Source: Streptomyces actuosus (GTDB taxonomy: Bacteria > Actinomycetota > Actinomycetes > Streptomycetales > Streptomycetaceae). From it: a stretch of DNA of 64,000 nucleotides. Position numbers and translations under genes: made by a program. Under the pieces are notes generated by a model that saw only the letters and a list, made by a program, of their open reading frames with translations, was not told where the DNA came from and made no database searches. Position 1 is the first letter of the stretch; the number at the start of each line of letters is the position of its first letter. The stretch spans positions 1 to 64,000 of the forward strand of contig NZ_JAFFZS010000002.1 of NCBI RefSeq assembly GCF_016921115.1, in the 5' to 3' direction. Positions 17,514 to 26,125 of the stretch are shown here, one piece after another.

Positions 17514-18725
17514 GTGCGGCAGGGGGTCGCGTACGACTGCGACGTGCTGGTGGTCGGCGGCGGGATCGTCGGGCTGTCCACCGCCCATGCGATCACGCGT
17601 GCCGCGCCGGGTACGCGGGTGACCGTACTGGAGAAGGAGCCGGGGCCCGCCCTGCACCAGACGGGGCGCAACAGCGGCGTCATCCACAGCGGGATCTACT
17701 ACCGGCCGGGTTCGCTGAAGGCGCGGTACGCCGTCGGGGGTGCCGCGGAGATGGTCAAGTTCTGCGCGGAGTACGGCATCGCGCACGCCGTCACCGGCAA
17801 GCTGATCGTCGCCACCGAGCGGGACGAGCTGCCGCGCCTGCACGCCCTGGTGCAGCGCGGCCGGGAGAACGGCATCCCGGTGCGTGAGCTGGGCACCGCC
17901 CAGATCGCGGAGTACGAGCCGGAGGTGCGTGGCCTGGCCGCGATACACGTCGGCACGACCGGCGTGTGCGACTTCGTCGGCGTGGCCCGGCAGCTCGCGG
18001 AGGCCTCGGGCGCGGAGATCCGGTACGGCGCGCAGGTCGTCCGCATCGACCGGCGGCCCGAGCGGGGCGCCGCGGTGCGCACGGCGGACGGGGACATCGT
18101 CCGCGCGCGCGTGCTGGTGAACTGCGCCGGACTGCACTGCGACGAGATCGCGCGGCTGGCCGGCGACGACCCCGAGGCGCGGATCGTGCCGTTCCGCGGC
18201 GAGTACTACGGGCTGGCGCGGCCCGAGCTGGTACGGGGGCTGGTGTATCCGGTGCCGGATCCGGCCTTCCCGTTCCTCGGGGTGCATCTGACGCGGGGGG
18301 TCGACGGAGAGGTGCACATCGGACCCAACGCGGTACCGGCGCTGGCCCGCGAGGGGTACGACTGGGGCGTCGTCCGGCCGCGGGAGGCCGCGGCGACGGT
18401 GGCGTGGCCCGGTTCGTGGCACATCGCGCGGCGGCACTGGCGGTACGGGATCGGGGAGCTGCGGCGGTCGGTGTCCAGGGGGGCGTTCGTCGAGGCGGTC
18501 CGCAGGCTGCTGCCGGCCGTGACGGAGGAGGACCTCGTGCCGGCGCCCGCCGGGGTGCGGGCCCAGGCCGTGCTGCGGGACGGGACGCTCGTCGACGACT
18601 TCCTGATCGAACAGGGCCCGCGGACGGTGCACGTGCTGAACGCGCCCTCGCCCGCTGCCACGGCCTCCCTGCCGATCGGCAGGGAGGTGGCGAGACGGGC
18701 GCTGGACGTGCTGGCGTCCGTCTGA
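17514..18725 (+). CDS. lhgO: L-2-hydroxyglutarate oxidase
   Basis: About 403 aa from GTG 17514, which has GGAGG 8 nt upstream; an ATG at 17496 would precede that site. It is an FAD-dependent DAO-fold enzyme: Rossmann motif CDVLVVGGGIVGLSTAHAI, LhgO-type signature HQTGRNSGVIHSGIYY (about 45-60), and C-terminal GVRAQAV with VLNAPSPAATASLPIG. It oxidises L-2-hydroxyglutarate to 2-oxoglutarate, feeding electrons to the membrane quinone pool, and removes a by-product metabolite. It appears monocistronic, followed by trmB on the same strand. Confidence 0.9.
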   Translation: MRQGVAYDCDVLVVGGGIVGLSTAHAITRAAPGTRVTVLEKEPGPALHQTGRNSGVIHSGIYYRPGSLKARYAVGGAAEMVKFCAEYGIAHAVTGKLIVATERDELPRLHALVQRGRENGIPVRELGTAQIAEYEPEVRGLAAIHVGTTGVCDFVGVARQLAEASGAEIRYGAQVVRIDRRPERGAAVRTADGDIVRARVLVNCAGLHCDEIARLAGDDPEARIVPFRGEYYGLARPELVRGLVYPVPDPAFPFLGVHLTRGVDGEVHIGPNAVPALAREGYDWGVVRPREAAATVAWPGSWHIARRHWRYGIGELRRSVSRGAFVEAVRRLLPAVTEEDLVPAPAGVRAQAVLRDGTLVDDFLIEQGPRTVHVLNAPSPAATASLPIGREVARRALDVLASV

Positions 18726-18877
18726 GGAGCGGGCCCTGTGCACATGGGCACGGGCCGGGCCGCCACCCGTGCCCGGTCGTCCTCCCCTGCCCCCTCCGGG
18801 GCGGGCGGTGCCCGTGGCCGCCGGCGCCCGGCCGTCCTCCGGACCCGGTCGGTCGTGGGACGGGGTGCGCACCCCCG

Positions 18878-18894
18878 TAAAATCGACCTCACTG
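18878..18894 (+). promoter_or_regulatory. Putative -10 for leaderless trmB mRNA
   Basis: TAAAAT at 18878-18883 is followed after 10 nt by the GTG at 18894, so transcription would start at or within a few bases of the start codon. The -35 is weak. Confidence 0.45.
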
Positions 18895-19787
18895 TGTCTG
18901 ACTCCGTGAGCACCCCCCGACCCCCCCGGCCCGGCCCCGGCGACGAGCTGTCCTCCCACGTCCCCGGTGTGTCGGTCCGGCACACCCGTGCCAAGGGGGA
19001 GCCCCGGTTCCCGGACGGCCCGAGGGCCGATCCTGCCGGGTCGCACTTCGAGCGGCGGATCCGGAGCTTCCAGCCCCGCAGGAGCCGGGTGACGGCCGGG
19101 CAGGCGGACGCCCTGCAGCGGCTGTGGCCCGAGTGGGGGCTCGACATCGACGGGCAGCGGGTCATCGACCTGAAGGAGCTGTTCGGCAACGACCACCCGG
19201 TGGTGCTGGAGATCGGCTTCGGCATGGGCGAGGCCACCGCGCAGATGGCGGCGGCCGATCCGGCGACGAACGTCCTCGCGGTGGACGTCCACACCCCCGG
19301 CCAGGGCAACCTGCTCAATCTCGCGGACCGGAACGGCCTGTCCAACGTCCGTGTCGGCAACGGCGACGCGATCATCCTGCTCCGGGAGATGCTGGCCCCC
19401 GACGCGCTCGACGGACTGCGCGTGTACTTCCCCGACCCCTGGCCGAAGAAGCGCCACCACAAGCGGCGACTCGTCCAGCCGGAGTTCCTGACGCTCGCCG
19501 CGACCCGCCTCCGGCCGGGGGCGCTCGTGCACTGCGCCACCGACTGGGAGCCCTACGCCGAGCGGATGCTGGAGGTGCTCACGGGGCACCCCGACTTCGA
19601 GAACACCCGGACCGACGGCGGTTTCGCGCCACGCCCCGACTTCCGGCCGCTGACCCGTTTCGAGGGGCAGGGACTGGACAAGGGTCATGTCGTGAACGAC
19701 CTGCTCTTCCGCCGCGTACAGCACCGCGACGGGGAGCGGGGCCGGAACCGGTTCCAGAGCCTGAGCCCGTCTGCCGACAGCGAGTGA
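18894..19787 (+). CDS. trmB: tRNA (guanine-N7-)-methyltransferase
   Basis: 297 aa from GTG 18894. The SAM-binding motif is VVLEIGFGMGEATAQMA, and RVYFPDPWPKKRHHKRRLV is the diagnostic TrmB signature; the C-terminal motif is VNDLLFRR. It methylates G46 of tRNA variable loops using S-adenosylmethionine. The N-terminal about 50 residues are a Pro/Arg-rich extension common in Streptomyces homologs. The start is set by the -10-like TAAAAT 10 nt upstream and by the absence of a Shine-Dalgarno. Longer frames upstream show no domain. Confidence 0.92.
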   Translation: MSDSVSTPRPPRPGPGDELSSHVPGVSVRHTRAKGEPRFPDGPRADPAGSHFERRIRSFQPRRSRVTAGQADALQRLWPEWGLDIDGQRVIDLKELFGNDHPVVLEIGFGMGEATAQMAAADPATNVLAVDVHTPGQGNLLNLADRNGLSNVRVGNGDAIILLREMLAPDALDGLRVYFPDPWPKKRHHKRRLVQPEFLTLAATRLRPGALVHCATDWEPYAERMLEVLTGHPDFENTRTDGGFAPRPDFRPLTRFEGQGLDKGHVVNDLLFRRVQHRDGERGRNRFQSLSPSADSE

Positions 19788-19788
19788 A

Positions 19789-19816
19789 CAGCCCCGCAGG
19801 ACCAGCCCCGCAGGAC
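19789..19816. repeat. 14-bp perfect tandem duplication after trmB
   Basis: CAGCCCCGCAGGAC occurs twice without spacer, just after the trmB stop codon. It has no evident function and may be a recent slippage event. Confidence 0.6.
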
Positions 19817-19942
19817 CTCCAGCGCATGACCTCCACCGCGTGACCATCAGAGCACGACCACCAGCGCGTGCAACCCCGTGCCCCGGCGGGCGGCGCGATA
19901 CGCCGTCGCGGGCGACACCCCTCCCTCGTTAGGGTCGATGCC

Positions 19943-21388
19943 GTGGCCAGCACTTCTCCGTACCCGACGTATCCGCCGTATCCGCCGCACCCCGGCGAGG
20001 GAGTCGACCCGGCCGGCGGTGCGCTGCGGCACGCGCACTGGTGGCAGCGCAGCTGGGTCCGCTACGGAGCACTCGTCACCCTGCTCGCCCTGTCCGGGCT
20101 GGTCATCCTCGCGCTGGTGCGCGAGCAGACCGGCACCCAGGGCTTCCTGGTCGGCCTCGGGCTGGCCGTCCTGCCGGTACCGCTGCTCGTCACCGCGTTC
20201 CGCTGGCTCGACCGGGTGGAGCCCGGCCCCTGGCGGAACCTGGTGTTCGCCTTCGCCTGGGGAGCGTGCGCGGCGGCGCTGATAGCCATCGTCGCCAACA
20301 GCTTCGCGACCCGGTGGATCGCCACGTCCACCGCCGACCCGTCCAGCGCGGACACCCTGGGCGCCACGGTCATCGCGCCGATCGTGGAGGAGTCGGCCAA
20401 GGCCGCCGCCGTCCTCCTCGTCTTCCTCTTCCGCAGACGCGACTTCACCGGGATCGTCGACGGCGTGGTCATAGCCGGGGTCACGGCCACCGGCTTCGCG
20501 TTCACCGAGAACATCCTCTATCTCGGGACCGCCTTCGGCACCGACCAGATGTCCGGCGACCGCGGCATCGCCTCCGTCACCGCCGCGACGTTCTTCGTGC
20601 GCGTCATCATGTCTCCGTTCGCGCACCCGCTGTTCACGGTGCTCACCGGCATCGGCTTCGGGATCGCCGCGCTCTCCGGCGAACGCCGGCGCGTCAGGCG
20701 CGTCCTGCTGCCGCCGGCCGGCCTGCTGCTCGCGATGGGCATGCACGCCTTCTGGAACGGCTCCGCGACCTTCGGCCCGTTCGGGTTCTTCGCCGTGTAC
20801 GGCGCGTTCATGGTGCCCGCGTTCGGACTGCTGACGTGGCTGGTGATCTGGACCCGGCAGCGCGAGCTGCGCACGGTCCGCGAAGAGCTGCCGGCCTATG
20901 TCGTCGCCGGCTGGTTCACGGCCGGCGAGCCGTTCGCCCTCGGTTCGATGCGGGCCCGCCGACTGGCCCGCGAGTACGCCGGCCACCACATCGGCAAGCA
21001 GGCGGCACGAGCCGTGGCGCAGTACGAGGCGTTCGCGACATCGTTGGCGTTCCTCCGTCACCGGGGGCGCCGAGGGCGGGCGGACGCCGACTTCGTCGTA
21101 CGGGAGCGGGAACTGCTGCACGAGCTGTGGGCGCGGCGCGAGGTGGCGCGGCCGGCGTTGGAGTACGCCGCACGGGCGACGGCGCCCGTCTGGCCCGCGG
21201 CGGCCGCCGTCCCGGGGCCGATGCCGTGGCCGGGGCAGCACCAGTGGCCGGGACAGGCACCGGGCCAAGCCGCTCCGTGGCAGGGCCAAGCCGCTCCGTG
21301 GCAGGGGCAGGCGACGGGGACGTGGCCCTCGGCCGGACACGGGCCGGCAGCGCCGTACCAGCCGGCGTACAACCCCTACCGGTCGTAG
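19943..21388 (+). CDS. PrsW-family intramembrane metalloprotease
   Basis: About 481 aa. It has around eight hydrophobic segments and the PrsW zinc-protease motifs in order: VEESAK (EExxK), FAFTEN (FxxxE) and MGMHAFWN (HxxxN/D), plus AHPLF. Family members cut membrane anti-sigma factors or related substrates within the bilayer. The N-terminus is Tyr/Pro-rich and the C-terminal tail is Pro/Gln/Trp-rich with a 21-bp duplication. GTG 19943 is chosen because TAGGGT (19930-19935) gives a leaderless transcript at that codon. A natural substrate nearby would be the membrane-bound sigma factor at 7245, but that link is speculation. Confidence 0.88.
   Translation: MASTSPYPTYPPYPPHPGEGVDPAGGALRHAHWWQRSWVRYGALVTLLALSGLVILALVREQTGTQGFLVGLGLAVLPVPLLVTAFRWLDRVEPGPWRNLVFAFAWGACAAALIAIVANSFATRWIATSTADPSSADTLGATVIAPIVEESAKAAAVLLVFLFRRRDFTGIVDGVVIAGVTATGFAFTENILYLGTAFGTDQMSGDRGIASVTAATFFVRVIMSPFAHPLFTVLTGIGFGIAALSGERRRVRRVLLPPAGLLLAMGMHAFWNGSATFGPFGFFAVYGAFMVPAFGLLTWLVIWTRQRELRTVREELPAYVVAGWFTAGEPFALGSMRARRLAREYAGHHIGKQAARAVAQYEAFATSLAFLRHRGRRGRADADFVVRERELLHELWARREVARPALEYAARATAPVWPAAAAVPGPMPWPGQHQWPGQAPGQAAPWQGQAAPWQGQATGTWPSAGHGPAAPYQPAYNPYRS
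21263..21304 (+). repeat. 21-bp perfect tandem duplication inside the PrsW gene
   Basis: Two identical 21-bp units (21263-21283 and 21284-21304) encode tandem Gly-Gln-Ala-Ala-Pro-Trp-Gln heptapeptides in the cytoplasmic or disordered tail. Confidence 0.85.
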
Positions 21389-21498
21389 CCGGCAACGTCG
21401 GAAAACGGCGGGCGGCCGAGCGACGGCCCTCGCCGGCCGGGCCGAGCGCCCACGTCCCCTGGGCCACCAAGGCCCTGCGCCCAGGGCCCCAGGCCCGG

Positions 21499-21522
21499 CT
21501 CCTGGGCTCCTGGGCTCCTGGG
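21499..21522. repeat. Three tandem CTCCTGGG octamers
   Basis: CTCCTGGG occurs three times in a row in the 205-bp convergent gap between the PrsW gene and the aldo/keto reductase gene. No function is evident; a complementary CCCAGGGCCC stretch lies just upstream, so weak terminator structures are possible. Confidence 0.6.
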
Positions 21523-21593
21523 CACAGCCGTCGCGCCGCAGGGGTCCGGTGAGCCCGTCGTGCGGGAAACGGTCCCGCGGTCGGAAGGGTTCG

Positions 21594-22538
21594 CTACGCC
21601 GACGCCTCCGTCAGCGTGTCCAACTCCGCGTCCGTCAGTGTCAGTTCCGCCACCCCGAGCAGCACCGGCAGTTGCTCCGCCGTCCGCGCGGAGGCGATCG
21701 GCGCGGCGACGGTCGGCTGGGCGGCGAGCCAGGCGAGGGCCACCGTGGCGACCGGGGCGTCGTGCGACCGGGCGACGTCGTCGAGCGCGGCGAGGACCTT
21801 CGGGCCGCGCTCGGACTCCAGGTGCCGTGCGGCACCGCCCGCCCGCGCGCTCTCGACGGTCGCACCCGCGCGGTACTTGCCGGTGAGGAAGCCGGAGGCC
21901 AGCGCGTAGTACGGGACGGCGGCCAGGCCCTCACGGGCGGCGAGGTCCTGGAGGGCTCCCTCGTAGGTGGTGCGGGAGACCAGGTTGTAGTGCGGCTGGA
22001 GGGCGACGTACCGGGCCAGGCCCTCGCGGTCGGAGAAGTCCAGGGAGGCCTTGAGCCGCTCGGGGGAGATGTTCGAGGCGGCGATGTAGCGCACCTTGCC
22101 CGCCCTGACCAACTCGTCGAGGGCGCCGATGATCTCCTCGACCGGCACCTCGGGCTGGTCGAAGTGGGTGTAGTAGAGGTCGATGTGGTCGGTGCCCAGG
22201 CGGCGCAGGGAGGCGTCGGCGGCGGCCCTGATGGTGGACGCGTTCAGACCCCGGTGGTCGGGGTGCTGGCTGACCTTGGTCGCGACGACGACGTCGGAGC
22301 GGTTGCCGCGGGCCTTCAGCCAGGCACCGAGGATGGTCTCGGACTCGCCGCCCCGGTTGCCCTCGGCCCACGCCGAGTACACGTCGGCGGTGTCGACGAA
22401 GTTGCCGCCGGCGGCCGTGTAGGCGTCGAGGACGGCGAAGGACGAGGTCTCGTCCGCGGTCCAGCCGAAGACGTTGCCTCCGAGGGTGAGCGGGAAGACC
22501 TCGAGGTCGGACGATCCGAGCTTGCGAAGAGGAGTCAT
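21594..22538 (-). CDS. Aldo/keto reductase
   Basis: 314 aa from ATG 22538 with a strong GGAGGAGC site. It is a TIM-barrel NADPH-dependent oxidoreductase of the YajO/Tas-like group: catalytic Asp/Tyr in NFVDTADVYSAWAEG, GTDHIDLYYTHFDQ, and the NADPH site near PIASARTAEQL. The substrate is unknown; relatives reduce aldehydes and ketones. It lies downstream of the M23 peptidase on the same strand but is separated from it by a strong hairpin, so it is probably transcribed independently. Confidence 0.9.
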   Translation of the reverse strand: MTPLRKLGSSDLEVFPLTLGGNVFGWTADETSSFAVLDAYTAAGGNFVDTADVYSAWAEGNRGGESETILGAWLKARGNRSDVVVATKVSQHPDHRGLNASTIRAAADASLRRLGTDHIDLYYTHFDQPEVPVEEIIGALDELVRAGKVRYIAASNISPERLKASLDFSDREGLARYVALQPHYNLVSRTTYEGALQDLAAREGLAAVPYYALASGFLTGKYRAGATVESARAGGAARHLESERGPKVLAALDDVARSHDAPVATVALAWLAAQPTVAAPIASARTAEQLPVLLGVAELTLTDAELDTLTEASA

Positions 22539-22668
22539 GCTCCTCCTGAACACACGTGTGACATGCGCGCATTCCGCATCCGGTTCCGCGGCGCGCTGCC
22601 ACCCGCGCCCCGCCCGCGGCGACCCGCTCCGCGCACGTCTTCCGGGCCCTCTCCCCCGCAGACGCGGA

Positions 22669-22709
22669 CCGGCGGCCCTGACGTGGGGGGGTGCCGTCAG
22701 GACCGCCGG
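22669..22709 (-). terminator. Terminator after the M23 peptidase gene
   Basis: Fifteen-base arms (CCGGCGGCCCTGACG and CGTCAGGACCGCCGG) with one mismatch and an 11-nt loop, located 120 bp past the peptidase stop codon on its strand. Confidence 0.7.
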
Positions 22710-22830
22710 GGACCGGGTGGCCGCGGGGGAGCAGGGGCGATCAGAGGGATCCGGTGGATCCGGAGGATCGAGCCGAAGAGATCGCGCCGGAGGTGAAGGT
22801 ACCGGGCCGGATCGGCCCGGACCGGGGGTG

Positions 22831-23862
22831 TCAGGGGGTGAGGCCCTTGCTGCGCAGCCACGCCATCGGGTCGATGCCGGTGGTCTGGCCGCCGGGGTGG
22901 ACCTCCAGGTGCAGGTGCGGGCCGGTGACGTTGCCGGTGGCACCCACGCGGCCGATGACGTCGCCGGTGTTGACCTTCTGGCCCACGCTGACGTTGATCG
23001 ACGACTGGTGGCAGAACCAGAGCTCCGTGCCGTCGTCGAGGGTGAGGATCGTGCGGTAGCCGTACGCACCGGCCCAGCCGGCCTCGGTGATGGTGCCGCT
23101 GTGGATGGCCTTGATGAGCGTGCCGGTGGGGGCGGCGAAGTCGAGGCCCGTGTGGTAGCCGGAGGACCACATGGAGCCGGCCTGACCGAAGGTGGAGGTG
23201 ATGGTGTAGGACGAGGTCGGCAGCGAGTACTGGCGGGCCAGCTCGGCGAGCCGCTCGGCCTCGGCCTTCTTCGCGGCCTCCTCCTCCGCCTCCTTCTTCG
23301 CGGCGGCGGCCTCGTCGGCGGCCTTCTTCTCCGCCGCGGCGGCGGCCTCCTGCGCCTGCTTGGCGAGGGCGGCCTCGGTCGCGGCCTGCGCCTTGGTGTC
23401 GACCGCGACCTGCTGCTGCTCGGCCTGGGCCATGATGCGGGTGCGCAGGGCCTCGCCGGCGTCGGTGGCGCTCTGCTCGGTGCCGGCGGTGCCCCCGCCG
23501 ATGTCGCTGAGCGGGCTGGCGGCGGGCTCGGCGGCGGGCGCGTCGTCGGAGATCAGCGAGCCGACCGACGGCAGGTCGGGCAGGGAGATGGACACCGGGG
23601 GCTTGCCGGTCTGCGCGCTCGCCATGCCGCCGGCGCCGACGGCGGCGATGACGCCGACGCCCAGGACGGTGGAGCTGCGGGCGAGTCCGCCGCGCTGCTT
23701 GGCGACCCGGTGCCGGCCGCGGACGGGACGGATGGACTCCTCGGTGGGATTCCATTCCTCCCAGGGGCCCTCGTCGGTGCGGTAGCTGCCGTAGCCGAAG
23801 GTCTCGCTGCGCTGCTGGCTCGGCACGAACGGGGGTGCGGAGGCAGGACGGTTGGACGCCAC
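22831..23862 (-). CDS. M23-family cell-wall endopeptidase (SCO4108-like)
   Basis: 343 aa. An N-terminal cytoplasmic stretch with basic residues is followed by a hydrophobic segment (about 66-84), an Ala/Glu/Lys-rich coiled coil (about 125-215) and a C-terminal M23 (LytM) domain. Zinc ligands are visible in HTGLDFAAP and in HLHLEVH. It should cleave peptidoglycan cross-bridges or stem peptides outside the membrane during growth or development. GTG 23862 follows AAAGGAG by about 11 nt. The leader carries a c-di-AMP riboswitch-like element, placing this hydrolase under second-messenger control like rpfA of Streptomyces. Confidence 0.92.
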   Translation of the reverse strand: MASNRPASAPPFVPSQQRSETFGYGSYRTDEGPWEEWNPTEESIRPVRGRHRVAKQRGGLARSSTVLGVGVIAAVGAGGMASAQTGKPPVSISLPDLPSVGSLISDDAPAAEPAASPLSDIGGGTAGTEQSATDAGEALRTRIMAQAEQQQVAVDTKAQAATEAALAKQAQEAAAAAEKKAADEAAAAKKEAEEEAAKKAEAERLAELARQYSLPTSSYTITSTFGQAGSMWSSGYHTGLDFAAPTGTLIKAIHSGTITEAGWAGAYGYRTILTLDDGTELWFCHQSSINVSVGQKVNTGDVIGRVGATGNVTGPHLHLEVHPGGQTTGIDPMAWLRSKGLTP

Positions 23863-23883
23863 GCGGGCGTACTCCTTTCCTTC

Positions 23884-24022
23884 CGTCGCCTACCGGGTTA
23901 GCTGACGGGTTCGGAGCGGGAAGGTCTCCTACGCGCGTATACGAGCCGTCGGCAGACGGCGGCATACGCCCGATTCACCCCAAGGTGGTGGTTCCCCGGT
24001 TCCCTGACGGGATTCGGCGCGT
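23884..24022 (-). ncRNA. c-di-AMP (ydaO/yuaA-type) riboswitch
   Basis: On the minus strand the leader contains the ydaO hallmarks in order: CGCCGAATCCCGTCAGG, CGGGGAACC, GGGGTGAATC, a variable stem (GCCGTCTGCCGACGGC), GTAGG, then CCGAACCCGTCAGCTAACCC and GGTAGGCG. The start codon is about 22 nt downstream of the last motif. The class senses c-di-AMP and usually turns off expression of wall hydrolases and osmolyte transporters. The assignment comes from consensus motifs recalled, not from a covariance search. Confidence 0.88.
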
Positions 24023-24200
24023 GAGCACGGAGCCGCCTCTTGTGGCGACTGGGACGACCGCGCTGCGTTATCGAACGTTAATAGACCCGGAGGCGGGATT
24101 CCAAGCCGTTCGGCTTGATCATTAACATTTCCGGCCGGGACTTACACGTCACGACCGTGCCAAATCGGGCGAGTTGACTCGGCTTCGGGCGAGACCCGAG

Positions 24201-24219
24201 AACTGACGGTGTGTCAGTT
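24201..24219 (-). terminator. Small hairpin after the second PP2C gene
   Basis: Perfect 7-bp arms AACTGAC/GTCAGTT around a 5-nt loop, about 40 bp past the PP2C stop codon. It could be a weak terminator or an operator. A second small hairpin (AAGCCG/CGGCTT, 24103-24116) follows. Confidence 0.4.
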
Positions 24220-24259
24220 GTTATGCGCAGGGCGGTCGTCCGGGCACGGTCGGTGACCT

Positions 24260-25441
24260 TCACGGCCGCCGCACGGCGAGCAGTGCCATGTCGTCCGTCA
24301 GACGCCCGCCCGAGTGGCGCCGCACGTCCTTGGCGACGGCGGCGAGAAGCGCGCCGGGATCGTGGCAGACACGGCCCTCCAGCCGCTCCTCGACGTCGTA
24401 GAAGCGGCCCTGCGGGTCACGGGTCTCGCTGACGCCGTCGGTGTACAGCAGCAGCGTGGCACCGCCGGGGAAGGCGGCCCGGTCGGCCTGGTCGGGCCAG
24501 GCGCCGAGCTCGCCCATGCCGAGCGGCAGCGCGGGCTGGGTCGCGAGCAGCGCGCGGACCGTGCCGTCGGCGTACAGCAGCAGGGGCGGTGGATGGCCCC
24601 GGTTGAGGACGCTGAGGGTGCCGTCGCCGTGCGGCAGCTCCGCCAGGACGGCGGTGGTGAACTCCTCGAAGGCGTCGACACGGTCCCGCCGGGTGCCCTC
24701 CCGGGCCAGGGCCCGCTCCAGGCGCTGGGCCACCGCCTCCAGGGTGGTCTCCTGCTCGGCGGCCTCCCGGAACGCGCCGATCACCACCGCCACGGCCGAC
24801 ACCGCTCCCAGGCCCTTGCCGCGCACGTCTCCGACGATGAGCCGGACGCCGTGCGGGCTGTCCTGCACCGCGTACAGGTCGCCGCCGATGGAGGCGTCCG
24901 CCTGGGCGGCCTCGTACCGTGCCGCGATCTGGAAGCCGCCGATCCGCTCCACCGGTTCGGGCAGGACGGCGCGCTGTGCCGCCTCGGCGATCTCGCGGGC
25001 GGAGGCGAGCTGCTCGCTGCTGCGCCGGACGAGGGTGTTGATCAGTACGGCGAGCGCGGACACCGTCACGACGGTGACCAGCTCGGTGACCGCGTCCACG
25101 TCGAAGACGCCCCCGAGCACGAGGTGGACGGCGAGCACGACGGTCGTGGCGGCGAGGCCGGTGAGCACGGTGCCCCGCCGCGAGTACAGCGGAGCGGCCA
25201 CCAGGGGGGCGGCGATGAACAGCGGCACCGCGCTGTACGTCGAGGGCGTGTAGTAGTCGTAGACACCGCCGGCGGCGATCAGCAGCGCCGGGAGCAGGCG
25301 CACGGCGGTGCGGGCACGGGAGATCCGCCGGCCCTCGGGAGCGGGGGGCGCGGGCGGGTCACCGGGGGCGGGATCGCCGGCCGGGGCCGGACCGCCGGGC
25401 CGATGCCCGGAGCCCTGCGCGAGCGCCCCTTCGTCCGCCAT
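24260..25441 (-). CDS. Membrane PP2C (SpoIIE-type) phosphatase
   Basis: 393 aa from ATG 25441. The N-terminal Pro/Gly-rich leader is followed by about four to five hydrophobic segments (about 45-135, from VRLLPALLIAAGGVYDYY). The C-terminal SpoIIE phosphatase domain starts near AQRAVLPEPVERIGGFQIAARYEAA and has metal motifs GGDLYAVQ and VGDVRGKGLGAVS, with LTDDMALLAV at the end. This is the MASE-PP2C architecture seen in many Streptomyces regulators of partner-switching sigma systems. It lies upstream of the M23 gene on the same strand but is separated by about 240 bp before the riboswitch. Confidence 0.9.
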   Translation of the reverse strand: MADEGALAQGSGHRPGGPAPAGDPAPGDPPAPPAPEGRRISRARTAVRLLPALLIAAGGVYDYYTPSTYSAVPLFIAAPLVAAPLYSRRGTVLTGLAATTVVLAVHLVLGGVFDVDAVTELVTVVTVSALAVLINTLVRRSSEQLASAREIAEAAQRAVLPEPVERIGGFQIAARYEAAQADASIGGDLYAVQDSPHGVRLIVGDVRGKGLGAVSAVAVVIGAFREAAEQETTLEAVAQRLERALAREGTRRDRVDAFEEFTTAVLAELPHGDGTLSVLNRGHPPPLLLYADGTVRALLATQPALPLGMGELGAWPDQADRAAFPGGATLLLYTDGVSETRDPQGRFYDVEERLEGRVCHDPGALLAAVAKDVRRHSGGRLTDDMALLAVRRP

Positions 25442-25859
25442 GTCACCAGGCCGCACTTTCGTCTCCCACCGACCTACATCCACACCCTGTCCTCGCCGGT
25501 CCGCAACGCTCGTGCGGGCGCATCCGGATCGTCCGGCGAACGTCCGGCACCGCCTTTCTGCTCCCTCGGCTCCGTCGGCTCCGTCAGTCCAGGTTTCCCG
25601 CAGCGGGGGTACACCGCGAGCGGGGTGCGCCGACCGGACGACGCCTGCGGACGGTGGGGTACCCGCTGAGGGCGACGGCAGTCCGGCGGATTCCGGCGGA
25701 TTCCGGCAGGGGCCGGCACGGCGGCCACGGCATCGCGGCCGCGTCGGCGGCCGCGTCGGCGCCCGGCGGGCGGGACGGCCCGCCCAGGCTGCGGCGGCCA
25801 CGGGCTCGGTGCGGGCGACCCTGCCGACGCACCCTGAGGGCGAGTCGGCGCAGAACGCA
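25442..25859. other. Intergenic region between PP2C gene and tRNA-fMet terminator
   Basis: About 418 bp without a credible gene. There are short slippage repeats only, such as GGCGGATTCC twice at 25685-25704 and CTCGGCTCC/GTCGGCTCC near 25563. No clear promoter. Confidence 0.4.
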
Positions 25860-25895
25860 CCGAGGGCCGGAGACCTTTCGGTCTCCGGCCCTCGG
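25860..25895 (-). terminator. Terminator of the tRNA-fMet transcript
   Basis: A perfect 16-bp stem (arm starts CCGAGGGCCGGAGACC) with a TTTC loop, 7 bp past the 3' end of the tRNA gene. Very stable; no U-tract. Confidence 0.85.
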
Positions 25896-25902
25896 CCTTC
25901 AG

Positions 25903-25976
25903 TAGCGGGGACAGGATTTGAACCTGCGACCTCTGGGTTATGAGCCCAGCGAGCTACCGAGCTGCTCCACCCCGCG
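25903..25976 (-). tRNA. tRNA-fMet (CAT), initiator type
   Basis: On the minus strand the gene begins CGCGGGGTGGAGCAGC, has the anticodon loop CTCATAA with anticodon CAT, T-arm GCAGGTTCAAATCCTGT, and ends CCCCGCT plus A73. The first base C1 is opposite T72, so the top acceptor pair is not Watson-Crick. The anticodon stem has GGG/CCC next to the loop. Both are marks of initiator tRNAs. CCA is not encoded. Confidence 0.93.
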
Positions 25977-26125
25977 TCGGTGATCCCAGTGTATGCCATG
26001 AGTGGGACAGGAAGCGAATCGGTTGGTTCGGGGTCCGCAGCGAAGGGTTTCGGGCGGACGGACCTCCCACGCGGCCCGCCGACCGGGGCCCCGCCGCGCC
26101 CGGCCACGGGCGCGGGCCGGTGCGG

